Counted from the stretch's first letter, positions 11,401-21,825 are shown. The stretch is 64,000 nt of DNA from Ligula intestinalis (GCA_036362985.1 JAYGXS010000004.1:5501440-5565439); one strand, 5' to 3'. The notes: generated from the sequence alone by a model not told the origin. Program-made: numbers and translations.

Positions 11401-14400
11401 CATGCCTGAATTACCTTCTTAGAGAAGAATACTTTTCGTGTGTCCAATCTTGCCCCAGTCACACGTAGTTCGAGCGAGTTTCCACGCAGGCTAGTGGTAG
11501 TGGCCAGCTCAAAGAAATCGTTGGATGCTAGGCAACAATCCTGACCCCGTAGCATGTGAAATGCATGTATTAGGTCACCGCGCAGCTATCTGTAATCCAA
11601 AGGAAATAAGTCATAATTGGTCAGTCGTGCCTCATGAGGAAGGTACGTTTGGCCTCGCACTAACTTATTTGCGCGTCGTTGTACCCTTTCAAAGGTTTTT
11701 CGGTATTTGACTGACCAAGGTTTCCAGGCTTGTGTGGCAAACTCCAATTGGGGTCGTACAAACGCCCCAGAGACCTTACCAAAGCATATTTCGTCGAACA
11801 TAGCAAAGGCGCGCTTAATGAGATGCAAGGTGGACATTGCGGATTTGGCCACCTTCAAGCACTGGAGTGATGGTTTTATTGAAGGTTTGATCCACAGCCC
11901 TTGATTTTTCTGGGTCTCTTCTAATCAGCACGAACCAGTATGCCAAGAGCCCGTAAGAGAGACAGGGAGAAGACCAGTCTGCCATATAGAGAGTCTACTC
12001 AGACAATAGCACGGTACAGAGCGTCGATGCCAGCCAGCGCAAGCAAATCAGACACAGGGTGTATGTACTTTAAAGGGAACGCGAGAGACATCGTCCGACA
12101 ATGGGCCAATCAGGATTGAGCAGACAAGACTGGCTCACGGCAGGCGGCTCTCGCGACGACGTTGAGTGCGTTGACTCATCATGGGACGCGCGGCGTCCCA
12201 ACACATCCCATTCAAATCTTTCAATACCGCTTTTGACGTGGATCGACCTGCATGCGCTGCGGACTTTGGCCAGCACGATTAGTGCGGTGTGTTGTGGGCG
12301 GTTTTAGGTCTACCGGTGTGGGGCCAGGAACTGGTTCCGAAAGCGGTACTTCCGAAGAGGCTGCAGGATTCGGTGCGGGAGCTGACTGGTCCGCTGGAAT
12401 AGCAAAGGTGTCCAGCAGGATGTCGAGAGGCAGTGAAACGCCTGATTTAGCTCCGGCTGGGTTGCTGCACTGCCGCCGTCGGATCTGATTGTGGTGACGA
12501 TCCCAGGTATCATCACCGACAAAGAAGTCGAACAGCATGCTGCCTCTTTGCGCTGTTATCGTCCCATCAATCCATTCTGGAAACCCCGCTCGGTAGTCAC
12601 GAACAAATACCGGTGTTCCGACGGAGATCTTGCCACGAAAGACAGGTGGAAATGGCTGTTGGGCCGACAGATTAGTGGACAGCAGCGCATGGAACTTCGT
12701 TCGAAGTTTCTGGCTCATTAAGTATTCGGCGGGGGAAACACCACCAGGAGATGCCGCGTTAGGGGTGGTCGTGTAGGAGAACAGAAAGGCCTGGAGTATC
12801 TCGTCCGTGGTCTCCTCCCCACGAGCTTTCAACAGGGCTCGTTTGAAGGTGTTCGACAAAGCGTTCCGCCTGACCGTTGGATTGGAGATGGTAGGGTGGA
12901 GAGCGCGGATGCTAGATGTAGTGTTGGCGGCAGAAATCCTCAAAGGCAGATGAGGCAAATTGCGAGCCATGCGAGACACCAGGGCATCCGGTAAGCCGTG
13001 TTGACTGAAGAGGCGCCGTAAGAAGGCGATAGTGGCAGAGGCGGTCGCCGGTTGCCGGCTGCAGCGGTGTAATCTCAGGCCACTTTGAGTAGGCGTCAAC
13101 TACGACCAGGTAAGTGACACCGTCGAGCGGGCCAGCGAAATCGAGGTGCACACGAGACCAAGGCCTATTCGGAGTTTGACATGGATCTGGCGGTTGAGAA
13201 GCAGGCATTTTGGCAGCCTGGGAAATGTCGTTGTCGGGGACTGCAGGTATAGCCGGAGTCTGCACTTGATTGCAAACAAGGCGGAGTGGCAAATCAAACA
13301 AGCCAAGTTGTTCGATCCGATCGAGACCAAGGATATTGAGGATGGAGTTGGTGATATAGAACGTAGCAGTGATGTTAATGTCACGGAAGGCGACACAGCA
13401 TTGCAGTCGCTTCATCAACTGGACAGGTAAACCGCACGCACTTGTGGCGGACTGAGAAGTCTCCTGCATAGTGGGGGCGCCAAGTGACTGCCAGACAGTC
13501 TCAGAGATGATTGTGATATCTGAAGCGATGTCCAGTTGTAGGCGAACAGCCTGACCGTTGAGAGATATGTCAACAAACTTCCGGCGATCAGCTGCGTTAG
13601 CCTGTAATGTGGTCGACATTGAATGGCAGGAGCCACTCATTTGACCATTGCTCGAGTCGGTGAAAATTTGCCTGCAGATTTGCTTCATCATCTGCGTTAA
13701 AATCAATACTTCGTTAAAAATAAAGGTTTATGGGGATGGATCAATACTAAATAAGTAGTTATTTGCTGAAAATCTACTATCCCTGATAATATTCCACGAT
13801 ATGCCCCCTGCTGTACAGAAAGGGTGGCATTAAATTTTTGGACTAGATCCTCGATATCCGTTATCTTATTTGCCAGGCAGAATATATCATCAGCCTTAGA
13901 ACTTCAGATCATTAATAGTGTCTTTGAGCTTTGTTTTCGCAATCTTGCCCATGGAGACATTTAGTGAGCCCATCGCCATTCCGTTTATTTGCCTGTATAG
14001 CTGGCCGTTGCATAGAAACTGTATATTTGGTGTACAGCACGTCACTAGTTAGTTCAGCATCTCCGCTGTTATCCCTATATGGTAGGATGTTTCCTGCATG
14101 AATTTGCGCAAGTACTATATGCTTTCAACTACCGGTACGTTGGCAAATACTGAGAATACATCTAATGACAGCATAATCGTTTCGCCAATGTTAGTATCCT
14201 TGATAGAATTGACGAAGTCAAACGCGTCTTTCAGGCTTCTGGGGCACAGGTGCCTCTGAAGTGGATTTACCTTTTCCACAAGCCATTTTTCCACGGCGTG
14301 GTGCGGCGATTTTCTCATATCCAATTTAGAACGAAGTGGCACGCCTTGTTTATGAAATTTCGGGAGGCCATACATTCTTGGTATTGTAGTACCAACTGAT

Positions 14401-14937
14401 CTTAGTCCAGTGTAACCCCAGCCGCAAGTACTGCATGTTTTTGGATGTTGGGAGCCGTCATTTGCAGGCAGACAGCTATCCTGTGACCCACACCCGGTGT
14501 CATATATTGCCATCGCTTAATAAAGGTGTGAATTTCGGCGGTTACAGTGCGTGCCATGTAAAATCAGCGCGAAGCTTAACCTGGATGGAGTTGTACCTTC
14601 ATTAAATGCCCGTCCCTCTTTTAGGTTACAGAAGACCTTCCTGAGGAACCAAGAGAGGGAAAAGGAACTGGAGAAGCAACTTATTAGGGCCAAGACAGAC
14701 GCAGCAGTCGAGAGGTGAGACACCGGTTTGCTCCTTAAATTAACCCTATTCTGTCCATTAGGGACAAGCTAAATAGTGAGTTTCTCAAACTGCAAAATCC
14801 AACATTGTTTGATCTTCGGATACCAGATACGACGGCCTTTGAGATGCCGGAAATGTAAGTTCAGTACAGGTGAAACGACGGTTTTCAGAGATATTGAAGC
14901 CTTAATGGAAAAACAGCGGAATCTGCATGAAGTTTAG
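5270..14937 (+). CDS. gene 1: unrecognised coiled-coil protein, 7 exons
   Basis: I reconstruct exons 5270-5488, 6025-6088, 9281-9355, 9401-9503, 14625-14714, 14762-14854 and 14889-14937, totalling 693 nt (230 aa plus stop). All internal junctions have GT..AG and all phases match. Residues 1-73 are low in recognisable structure, with a Pro/Thr/Ser-rich part. About residues 85-190 are charged and heptad-like (RSRLEKELKEVEAK, LVAETRSEAVLLREKKQL, NQEREKELEKQLIRAK), so a coiled coil is expected. The C-terminus has LFDLRIPDTTAFEMPE and ends IDIEALMEKQRNLHEV. I do not recognise the family; a cytoskeletal, centrosomal or ciliary role is only a guess. Introns are 536, 3192, 45, 5121, 47 and 34 bp; the two largest hold PLE, LINE and Gypsy debris. 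The ATG at 5270 has an in-frame stop just upstream but is the weakest part of the model. A poly(A) signal lies at 15005. Confidence 0.7.
5489..6024 (+). other. gene 1 intron 1
   Basis: Intron of 536 bp with no recognised element, apart from a C-run near 5542 and an AT-rich 3' part. Confidence 0.5.
6025..6088 (+). CDS. gene 1 exon 2
   Basis: Acceptor is a pyrimidine run ending TTATTGCAG; donor is GTTAGT. Encodes TMEIMDVSFESIAAVIDHHM followed by Q and leaves one nucleotide, which is completed to Glu by exon 3. Confidence 0.75.
6205..6665 (+). repeat. dispersed repeat R1, copy 1
   Basis: Direct copy at 37355-37765 and a partial inverted copy at 55225-55385. Shared landmarks are GGATAxGAAGTAGT and AACGTATCCC at the left, CCCGCAxTAAGG in the middle, and GAAAGCATGAG at the right. 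No protein is recognised; class unknown. Confidence 0.6.
6960..7290 (-). repeat. dispersed repeat R2, minus copy, with (TGCG)n
   Basis: TTTATTGTGTACAAAACC is the reverse of the 3' part seen near 19015-19045 (TTTTGTACACAATAAACC). A (TGCG)n microsatellite runs at about 7250-7277. No coding function. Confidence 0.5.
7692..8138 (-). pseudogene. Penelope-like element GIY-YIG domain and tail, type B
   Basis: A 148-codon frame with the GIY-YIG nuclease half NYTGQTGLMLGSRIHEHKLA, then RELVGAWASDEKSVNRFIDL and APAYITLRRHLR, a conserved PLE C-terminal stretch. GIY-YIG nucleases nick target DNA for PLE integration. The frame runs straight into the type B terminal motif (7702-7735). Upstream nuclease and reverse transcriptase parts are missing, so it is a truncated copy inside intron 2 of gene 1. 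Confidence 0.8.
7702..7735 (-). ncRNA. hammerhead-like motif, type B (helix II partly decayed)
   Basis: Minus strand: CTGATGA, decayed hairpin, GAAA, GCUC, with AGCU self-complementary. Helix I can form as UCU/AGA plus UUUUA/UAAAA with an intervening 4-nt bulge. Confidence 0.4.
8255..8370 (-). repeat. dispersed repeat, inverted copy of 18400-18520
   Basis: CTTGCCACTGTGATCTGCAG is the reverse complement of a stretch closely resembling the one near 18440 (GGAGATTACAGTGGCAAG). Class unknown. Confidence 0.4.
8450..9090 (-). pseudogene. Penelope-like element C-terminus, type D
   Basis: Minus-strand frame containing TRLVRLVLESWSSTGTLNKA followed by IELNPAYRAIRARL, matching the C-terminal end of PLE GIY-YIG domains (ESW..NRxIDLxPAYxALRxRL). 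It ends at a distinct terminal motif (8485-8518). The core GIY-YIG residues lie upstream and are lost or degraded. Confidence 0.65.
8485..8518 (-). ncRNA. hammerhead-like motif, type D
   Basis: Minus strand: CTGACGA, hairpin (A-U, A-U, G-U, A-U, C-G with one bulge, loop GAGCAU), GAAA, CGUC. ACGU palindrome plus C. Helix I of 3 bp (GCU/AGC). Confidence 0.45.
9281..9355 (+). CDS. gene 1 exon 3
   Basis: Acceptor TTTTTACCCAG, donor GTATGT. Encodes a charged coiled-coil segment (RSRLEKELKEVEAKSAAAEK). Followed by a 45-bp intron. Confidence 0.85.
9401..9503 (+). CDS. gene 1 exon 4
   Basis: Acceptor TTTTTCATAG, donor GTGAGT. Continues the coiled coil (EKLVAETRSEAVLLREKK). Ends in phase 2; the codon is completed across a 5.1-kb intron. 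Confidence 0.85.
9822..10315. repeat. 47-bp perfect inverted repeat around a 400-N gap
   Basis: 9822-9868 and 10269-10315 are exact reverse complements (47 bp each), with only Ns between (9869-10268). Either the gap lies inside a terminal-inverted-repeat element or the assembler joined both strands of one sequence. Confidence 0.9.
10316..11320. other. intron sequence, nothing recognised
   Basis: Part of the 5.1-kb intron 4 of gene 1. Overlapping open frames at 10946-11258 start in a G-rich run and match nothing I know. Confidence 0.4.
11325..11915 (-). pseudogene. LINE reverse transcriptase C-terminal fragment
   Basis: The minus strand reads FVRPQLEFATQAWKPW, then ERVQRRANKLVRG, EARLTNYDLFPLDYR, and after a stop SLRGNSLELRV, KVFFSKKVIQAWNTLP and the end KMKLAQHS. 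This order (thumb/connection motif VRPxLE..AxxxW, VQRRxTK, RLxxLDLFxLxYRR, FxxRVxxAWNxLP) is typical of CR1/Jockey-like LINE ORF2 ends. Interrupted and 5'-truncated, in an intron of gene 1. Confidence 0.8.
12221..13706 (-). pseudogene. Gypsy LTR-retrotransposon remnant: protease joined to integrase
   Basis: Minus strand. First frame (13706-12912): a retropepsin-like domain at about residues 40-140 (VDISLNGQAVRLQLDIASD..ISETVW), whose active-site triplet reads D59-I-A instead of D-S/T-G/A. It is followed directly by an integrase zinc-finger tail (QAAKMPASQPP) and core start (PWSRVHLDFAGPLDGVTYLV). The reverse transcriptase and RNase H are absent. A second frame (13099-12221) continues the integrase (EYLMSQKLRTKFHALL, VFVRDYRAGFPEWIDG, WDRHHNQIRRR). 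The second catalytic Asp position reads SHGSQF instead of DNGSQF. Dead copy. No clear LTR pair was found; 11920-12220 could be part of a 3' LTR. Confidence 0.85.
13720..14520 (-). pseudogene. Penelope-like element reverse transcriptase fragment
   Basis: The minus strand encodes TTIPRMYGLPKFHKQGVPLR, SKLDMRKSPHHAVEKWL, LKDAFDFVNSIKD and MLSLDVFSVFANVPV, a characteristic PLE reverse-transcriptase block (RPxYGLPKxHKxGxPLRPI; LxxDVxSLFTNVP). In a decayed continuation it reads NIQFLCNGQLYRQINGMAMG, the next PLE block. The copy is cut at about 13720, where Gypsy sequence begins. Lies just upstream of exon 5 of gene 1. Confidence 0.85.
14625..14714 (+). CDS. gene 1 exon 5
   Basis: Acceptor CCTCTTTTAG, donor GTGAGA. 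Encodes LQKTFLRNQEREKELEKQLI, still coiled coil. A PLE fragment ends about 100 bp upstream of this exon. Followed by a 47-bp intron. Confidence 0.85.
14762..14854 (+). CDS. gene 1 exon 6
   Basis: Acceptor TGTCCATTAG, donor GTAAGT. Encodes DKLNSEFLKLQNP and FDLRIPDTTAFEMPE, where the coiled coil ends. Followed by a 34-bp intron. Confidence 0.85.
14889..14937 (+). CDS. gene 1 exon 7 (terminal)
   Basis: Acceptor GGTTTTCAG. Encodes IDIEALMEKQRNLHEV and TAG. This brings the total to an exact multiple of three. Confidence 0.75.
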
Positions 14938-15004
14938 TGTGTATGTCCCGTAAAAATACGCGTTCGTGAAATCTTTTTTTCCACCTGCGCCCTTTTTACA
15001 GTGA

Positions 15005-15010
15005 AATAAA
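15005..15010 (+). terminator. poly(A) signal of gene 1
   Basis: AATAAA 68 bp after the gene 1 stop codon. Confidence 0.6.
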
Positions 15011-15119
15011 ATGCATTTTTCATACTACTTCTACCGAGGCAAAGTCGTCTGTCAACAACGTTGGTCGGGACATGTCCGCTTAGTCCAGAATCTTGGTAAC
15101 ATATACTACGTACTTGGTA

Positions 15120-15215
15120 GGATATTCAATAAAGTGCCTCCGAAAATGATGGCAAAAATTTAAAAAATCTTGGTGTGCATTGCGACTACCTAGAGATCAG
15201 AATAGGTCTATCGCA
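15120..15215 (+). mobile_element. Tc1-like transposon end, copy 1
   Basis: AGTGCCTCCGAAAATGATGG and following about 80 bp match 17866-17950. CAGTGCCTC-type starts next to TA are typical of Tc1/mariner ends. No transposase is seen. Confidence 0.4.
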
Positions 15216-16960
15216 ATGGTGTTAGGGCTACGACGATTTAACCCTAACGACTGCGATCTTCCAGGACCAGTTCTTTAGGAGAAGAGAGAAGACTTGGGAA
15301 ACCAGAGTTGTGGGAGGAGGAAGAGAAGGAGGAGGAGGAGGATAAAGACCCAGTTCCCACTGCTGCACAGATGAGAGCTGCACTCTACACTCTGCTGAAA
15401 GTTTTTGGGTATTCTCTTCAAAAATAAGGCTTTGTCTCTCTGTCAACAAGAGGATGGTATAGGTAGCATAGCAGCATCCCATGCCGGCAGGCTGTCCGTT
15501 CGCAGTCCCATTTCAGCCCAATGACATTATTTCAACCCACACTCTGCCACCCGGTGCCGCGACAAGACCGGACCTACCACGACGTAGGCCCTGTCAAATC
15601 ATGAACAACAAGCCCCACCCCGGTTGACCGCAAGAGGAAGAGCTTACGGTAGACGGGGCCAGCGACAGGGGACACGAATTAGGGGACAGGAGGGGAGACA
15701 CCTTCGGCATCGCTCACGACCGTAGCAACACCAGTGGCCTAGTCACCCGCCCGCCCACTCAACCATTCCGTCTCCCCACCCGCACAGTGCGAACACACCT
15801 GCACTTTAGCTGCTGCACCGCCTTCGGGGGTCAGCGCACACGCGCGAGCAGTGAAATCGGACCAATCAAACGCATGCGGCCGCGCATGGACACACAGGCT
15901 TCAGGTCGTACAAATGTGTAGACTTAAGAAGAATGCTATATTGAGGATTTTACAAACCTGAATTTTCAGCAAAAATGGCTCCATTCACGGAGAGCAGATG
16001 GTAAGGTAAATAAAGGATCATTTTTAAAAGGACAAAGGTAAAAGGTCATGTAATAGTCACAAGTCAAGTATTTTACGACATTCACATCAACTATGGCGAC
16101 AGATCGGCTTTCAACTTCTCCATTTCCCCCTCTTCACACACTTTTTCTTCGTGTTGTCATCCTACGGAGAATTTTCGATGTTGGTGTTGTTGGTGAATTG
16201 CATATGCGACAGATTGGCCGCATTTGACAAATATTGGGTTGGTGATATGATGTAGATAAAATAACTTGTTTTCGTTCATTTAAAAAGGTAGCAGTGTACT
16301 GTAGATATGACCTCATGATAACAAATTTCCTCGTGAATGGAGAGCAAAAAAATGGGTGGCTCAAATTCGAAAGCCACGCCTGTTCACCTCCTGCTCATCT
16401 GGCCACTTCACCTCAGCACAACACACCATCTCTGTGTACGTGCTAGCGACACAGGTTATGGTAATAATCTGTCTTAGCACGATCTGCAGCTTCCTACTCT
16501 TTCTGGTGCAGTACACGCGCCATAAAGGTCTCTCAAACACCCTGAGAGCAATAAACTGCGAGGCGTACTTCAGCTTGCAAATCATTTCCCAGTTGATAGA
16601 TGCCTGACCTTGGAGTCCTTATCTGAAACCGTGCAGGAAAAAGACAAACTGTGGGTGGGTTTGGTATGAACTCAAACGAATGGATGTCGGCGAACATGAA
16701 CTTTCGAAATTCAACAGGGGTGCGACTGCTTTTAGAATGCGAGCTAGGTGCACCTACGGGCAGTCCTCTCGGCTAACACCTGTCTACTAACAAAGATTTC
16801 AGGACTCGAACAACTCGGGTATCGCATTTCGGCAGTGGGGATCGATTGAGGATCAATTTTGCTAGAGAGGACTTTTAAGGGTTAGGGTAAGGCTAGGCCT
16901 TAGCTCAAAATTATACTTTCGTTATATGTTAGGGTTATTGTAGAGGTTAAGACGCAGGAA
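15216..16960. other. intergenic, nothing recognised
   Basis: A purine-rich run is near 15310-15340 and a GC-rich block at 15540-15850. The frames at about 16356-16607 show no family resemblance. TTAGGG-like hexamers near 16875-16935 are too scattered to call a telomere-like array. Confidence 0.4.
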
Positions 16961-16962
16961 TA

Positions 16963-17484
16963 CAGTAGTCGCCGGTTATTAAGCCCACGGTTAATAGGCC
17001 CAGCCACATATTTAGCCCAAATCAGCTTGGGACGGAATTTTACATAACCTAATCCGCCGGCTAATAAGCCCAGTCGCTGGCTACAAAGCCCAGTTTGCCA
17101 AAAGGATAGAGTGAGATTCTCATCGCTCTGTGTGCGCAACGCGGTCTACAGGCATCAGATTTCACAAAATTCGACGATTTCTGGCGCCTGGAGAAGGACA
17201 TCAAAGAGCACTCACGAGTAGTTTCCTTCAAAATAACTGACACGAGACCGCTTTTTTAAACGTGTCGCAAATCATTTTTTTGTTTTTATTACTTCAAATA
17301 TAGAAAAACAGCATTCTTTTCTTGTACATAACCAAGCTCTACACATAATACAGTATCTATGTAATGTATAGGGCCTATCCTGCGTTTGCTAATCAAGAAC
17401 TAGGACTCTCCGCTTAATGCACCCGCCGCTTATTAAGCCCAATTTGGTCTGGGCCCGAGGTGGGCTTAATAGCCGGCGACTACT
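16963..17484. mobile_element. pogo/Tigger-like non-autonomous TIR element
   Basis: The ends are inverted repeats of about 25 bp (CAGTAGTCGCCGGTTATTAA on the left; GAGTAGTCGCCGGCTATTAA reading in from the right), flanked by TA on both sides. The internal sequence repeats the CCGGCTAATAAGCCC theme. The start resembles pogo/Tigger ends. There is no recognisable transposase in 522 bp, so it would depend on a helper. Confidence 0.7.
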
Positions 17485-17489
17485 CTATC

Positions 17490-18395
17490 AGGAGAAGCAT
17501 GAGTGGTAGTAGCCGTAACAGCCCCGGCTTCCTAAACTCTGACTAGACACCTAATATAGCTAAGTGAGGAAAGACAGTGTAGTAGTAGCCGCGCAATGTC
17601 TACTGTCAATGAAGGGTAAGTGAAACGGTGTTTCAGTGTGCATTGGAGAAAGCGGCTTCCGCCCAAAGCCTACTCGGTCATCTCGACTTCGGTCTTGTCA
17701 CCGGTTTAAGCAATGGAGTGTTAGAGTGAGGTAGACACTTGCGCATCTACTTCACTATAATCTCGTACTTAGCTCTTATCACCGTCTCTGCTCTTGAGAA
17801 CATGGCAGATCTCACCGAAATCGAGGGTCATACAACACACACACACACTTCGTAGGCTATGAAATACAGTGCCTCCAAAAATGATGGCAAAGCTAAAAAA
17901 GCCTTGGCGTGCATTACGACTACCTAGAGACCAGAATAGCCCTTGGTCTTCATTTCGTGCTTAGGCGAAGTAAACTGACACTGTGCGCAAGACTAAGGGC
18001 TACGAGCCCAGTACGTATTCATAGCGGAAAAACTCTTAAAGCAAATGGAACTGGCTATAGTTTTGACTGATTAATATCGTCTGCAGTTAGCCACAACTAA
18101 CGCCTGCGACCGGAAACACAGAGGCTCTGTAAACGCTTGTAGTGATCCAGCTGCCCGTGCATCGCTCAGCCTCTCGCAACTGATAGCACCTGCGTACCAG
18201 TTTCTGTTGACTGCAGTCTAGTCTGGCCAAGCAACTGTAAGGCTGACTTACATGGAAACTCGCTGTGACGACTACCACGCTCTTACACTTCGGACACCAG
18301 CCCTCTCACGGGTGGTCGAGTACCGTTTTGACTGTCAACCTCCTGTAACTGATGCTCCACATGCTCTGTACAGAATATATCATTCCTTCCACCTG
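17490..18395. other. intergenic; second Tc1-like end at about 17866
   Basis: TACAGTGCCTCCAAAAATGA at 17865 begins a copy of the 15120-15215 sequence. An (AC)n run lies at about 17837-17850. Nothing else named. Confidence 0.4.
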
Positions 18396-20297
18396 GTGTC
18401 CCACTTTTTCTCTTCCCACGTGGGATCGGGGCTGGAGATTACAGTGGCAAGTGTTTTCCGCATTTACCTAAGCCACTGCGAGATTAGTGGCACTAAATAG
18501 AAGTTTAGGAATTTCCCACCAATTACCAGTCCCCAGCTAACTGGGCCTGTCTGAGCACAGCCAATCTACCGACAGAAATTGTTAGGAGATTAGCCTGACC
18601 AGGTGCTAGCAAAATTTAGAGGCTTTCCTGAGACGTCGAGACTAGCCAAATGTCTTCATGTGTTCACTGTGACCATCTTCAAGGTCATATGCCTTTGCGG
18701 TGGTCATGCCCGCTCGATGACTGTCCACACACAATGACATTAAACCGAACAAACGAACCCACCTCAAAGCACGCGCCAAAGTGTTCGCAGTCCCCAGAGG
18801 GCCAAGATTTCGCCTGACGTTATCTCAATGTGGCCAATCAGGCCATAGGAGAACGCGTGACCTTATCGCCTCATAAGCAACTGTCACACAGACAGGCTTA
18901 GGTGCACACTGAACTGCGAGGAAACCGCAAGTCCAGTCCCGATGGCCGGGGTCAGACCCGAGGCGCGCGCGCTGGAGATCAACCAGTGGCAGCAATCATC
19001 CGAGAAAGCAACTCTGGGTTTTGTACACAATAAACCCTCCTCCGGGTGGATAGCAAAATTATACCCTCCTTATTGTGTTCTTCCTCGGGTATTTCAACAG
19101 GGCATAATTCGACGGTGACACACGTCAGATGCCACCGTTACAACAATGGCGACGCAGAACTCGTCGTTATAACAGAAAGCACATTCCAAATCTGGTGGGA
19201 CAGACCACAAACATGAAACTATCCATGAAGACACAAGGGGGTCAAGGAAAGTGTAACTGAAATGAACCAACCAAGTCAGTAGAGTAGTCATATCCCTAGA
19301 CTGATTCGTGTCCTCCCTAAAAGACCGCAGAAAGATAATTGGTGGTGGCAGCAATGCAAACCAGAATTACCAATGTCTTCATTATTTAGCCATCGACAAA
19401 AAGCAGGGAGCTCTCTATTTCGTATCAGGGAGCGGAGACTACGCGATCTAATATTCTTGCGTGACAAATCAGGATGCACTTCTTCCAGTCTGGCGCTCGA
19501 GAGAACAGACGCCCACAGCATCAAAGGGAGCCAATGGATGACCTTACCTGAATCGGCCGCCGAGATGACTGCCTATAACAGCGACTTAAGTTTATAATCA
19601 ACTCACGCTGCCAAAAGTCCGCCATGCTTATCACGTTACGGCAGTCGAAAACGACTCTGGCATACGCAGTCTTGGCTTTTAAGTGCTATTTCCAATCTCT
19701 ACGACAGTAGCAATTCTGTGTATGTCTACTTAAGTGCTCCTACCAGGAGGGACTCCATCTGCCCCTTGACGGTAACCGTATTATAACCTAAAGCGGGGGA
19801 CGCCATTTGGTTAATCTTTACAACCACTTCTCTCTAAATTCGCTACTCAGAAACAAGGCTTGGGCATCCCTATTGGCTCATTGACGTACCGTAGTAGAGT
19901 CAACAGTGCATAGCACACTTGATTTCCACTGCCAGCAACAAAGAGCAGGAGTCAATTAAGTCAGAGATATTTGGCCGCCGAAGAATGCCTACGATATAGA
20001 AAAGTAGAACGGCCTTTCGCCGGGGTAGTTGCAGCACGACTACTGTTCATACCGTTGTGCCTTAAGATTCACTGTCGATTTTAGGAGACAGTCGCACAGC
20101 GATTATTAGTAATGCTAGTATCATCGACAGTACGGGAAACTACGATGGCTGTTCCTGGCATACTAGCTGACGTCAGCCGGCCGCATCTGAACCCCTACCA
20201 TTTAATCTCTGGAGCTCTTCTTGTTGCGACCAAGAAAGGGACACATACAGATTCGTTTGCAGTGTAAAATTTTTGAATGTGGACGTTGAGCTGACGG
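18396..20297. other. intergenic with repeat fragments
   Basis: 18400-18520 is the plus copy of the 8255-8370 repeat; about 18950-19060 is a plus-strand R2 fragment (GCAACTCTGGGTTTTGTACA). No gene seen in the rest. Confidence 0.4.
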
Positions 20298-20845
20298 CTA
20301 CGCCTGCAGGTGCTGGGTGAGAAGCAGGGTTTCAGTTATATGCAGAAGCTGGTGGTCAAATGCCGATACCGGGCAATTGGTGGAGGCGGAGCTCCGGTTA
20401 ATGGTAGGCGCATTGAAGACCTCAATGATAAGAGTATTTGTTTGCGTAGCAAAGGCTTTAAGCTCATACAGCAATGGGGTACCAGCTTCAGAATCTTTTC
20501 TTAGGGGTTGGTAGACCGTTAAGATATCGAGGATTTGGGAATCCGTTACTCTTACAGACAACTATACTGCCTCCGGACAGGTCAGCTTAGCAGTTTTCTC
20601 AGAAACATATAGGCCGTTCATCATGAATGTGCCGCGTCTCCGCCTCTTCCGTTGTCACTGACTTTGCGGAACAGTTGCAATTCAGGTATGGCAAGCTGTC
20701 CATGCTCAATCTGCTCGGACAACCACGTTTCTGTTGTTGAAATAACATCGTGATGGAGGTTATACACTTAAATTCTCAGTTCATCTATTTTTGAAATTAG
20801 GCTTTGCGCGTTACTCTACATAAATGTTAACTTGAAATCCATGCG
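20298..20845 (-). pseudogene. LINE apurinic-type endonuclease remnant
   Basis: Minus strand, three frames: NAQSLISKIDELRI, stop, VYNLHHDVISTTETWLSEQI and ELQLFRKVSDNGRGGD (the N-terminal APE-type endonuclease landmarks TNAxSL..K..EL, ITETWL, R.DR..GRGGG). Then after a frameshift YQPLRKDSEAGTPLLYEL and NTLIIEVFNAPTINRSSAST. The catalytic GDFN motif reads EVFN here. Belongs to a LINE ORF2 N-terminus; inactive. Confidence 0.8.
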
Positions 20846-20849
20846 AGAT

Positions 20850-21825
20850 CCATTTTTAAACCCAACACCGTCTACTGAAGTAGCTGTGCGCTCATTCGAA
20901 CGAACTTGAGCCAGAAGGGGCAGAGTTTCGTTTGACTATCTGATCCTAGTAAATAAATAAGTTCTGCCTGCGTTGGTTATCTGTGTTGATATGGGTTATG
21001 TGGTCAGTCGGTTTCGCCTTTGTTCTTTCGTTCGTTTAATTAGCTTACAAAGAGGGCCACATGTTCATGTGTTCTTTTGGTTCATAGTTCGGTTGATGGA
21101 AAACTCCGACATACACAGTTCGCAGAGACAACTTCCTTTCTGGCAGAAGTTATGCCTGCGTTTCGCTGTCCCAAATGACCTTTATTGGTCGGGACTAAGA
21201 GCCTGGACCAGTCGACGCCTGGGCTTTGCCAATTTTAATATGTTTTGACAATTTTTACCTACTGTTAGCGGTGCTCTACCACACCCTTGGCCATGCTTCA
21301 CCTTCTCTCAAGTAATTGTAGATATTGATTTTGGTACACCTGTATCACGGTATTTTGTTTGTGATATAGCCGAGCTCCTGTTGCGGTCGCATAATATTGT
21401 TTGACTAATTGGACTCTTGCTCCCAGCTCGCCCACTTGGCTAACCCTGAACAAAGTCACTGCAGGGGTCTCAAAGTTCTAAGGCCTTTGGATAGCCGTTC
21501 TGCATAAACTGACTCGCTAGCAAGAGTTTAGAGTCTGTGGCGGGATCCGCACGACTTCTCCCCCCTTCGTTCTCCAAGGCCCGCTGACCCAAAGTCATGC
21601 GTCCTCACAAACAACTGTTTCACTGCTTTCTCTCACTGGCGCCCCCCCCCCCTCCCAGAGGCTTGACCTCGCAGCTGCTTCTGGCTAACTGATAACAGCC
21701 GCGCCAGCGTCTCCGGTCTTTCAGCGTTCCGGCGTTACCCGGCGGTTGAGCTCAGTTCATTCAGTTCCACACTTACATACGTGCACACGCACGTGTACAC
21801 ACGCTCAGCTTGCCGTGCTTTCTTA
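20850..21825. other. intergenic, nothing recognised
   Basis: No frame matched a family. A C-run is near 21642 and CG-containing simple sequence near 21780. Confidence 0.4.

Noticed and set aside
16870..16940. TTAGGG-like hexamers, possible interstitial telomere repeat
   Set aside because: Only a few scattered, irregular hexamers; not a tandem array.
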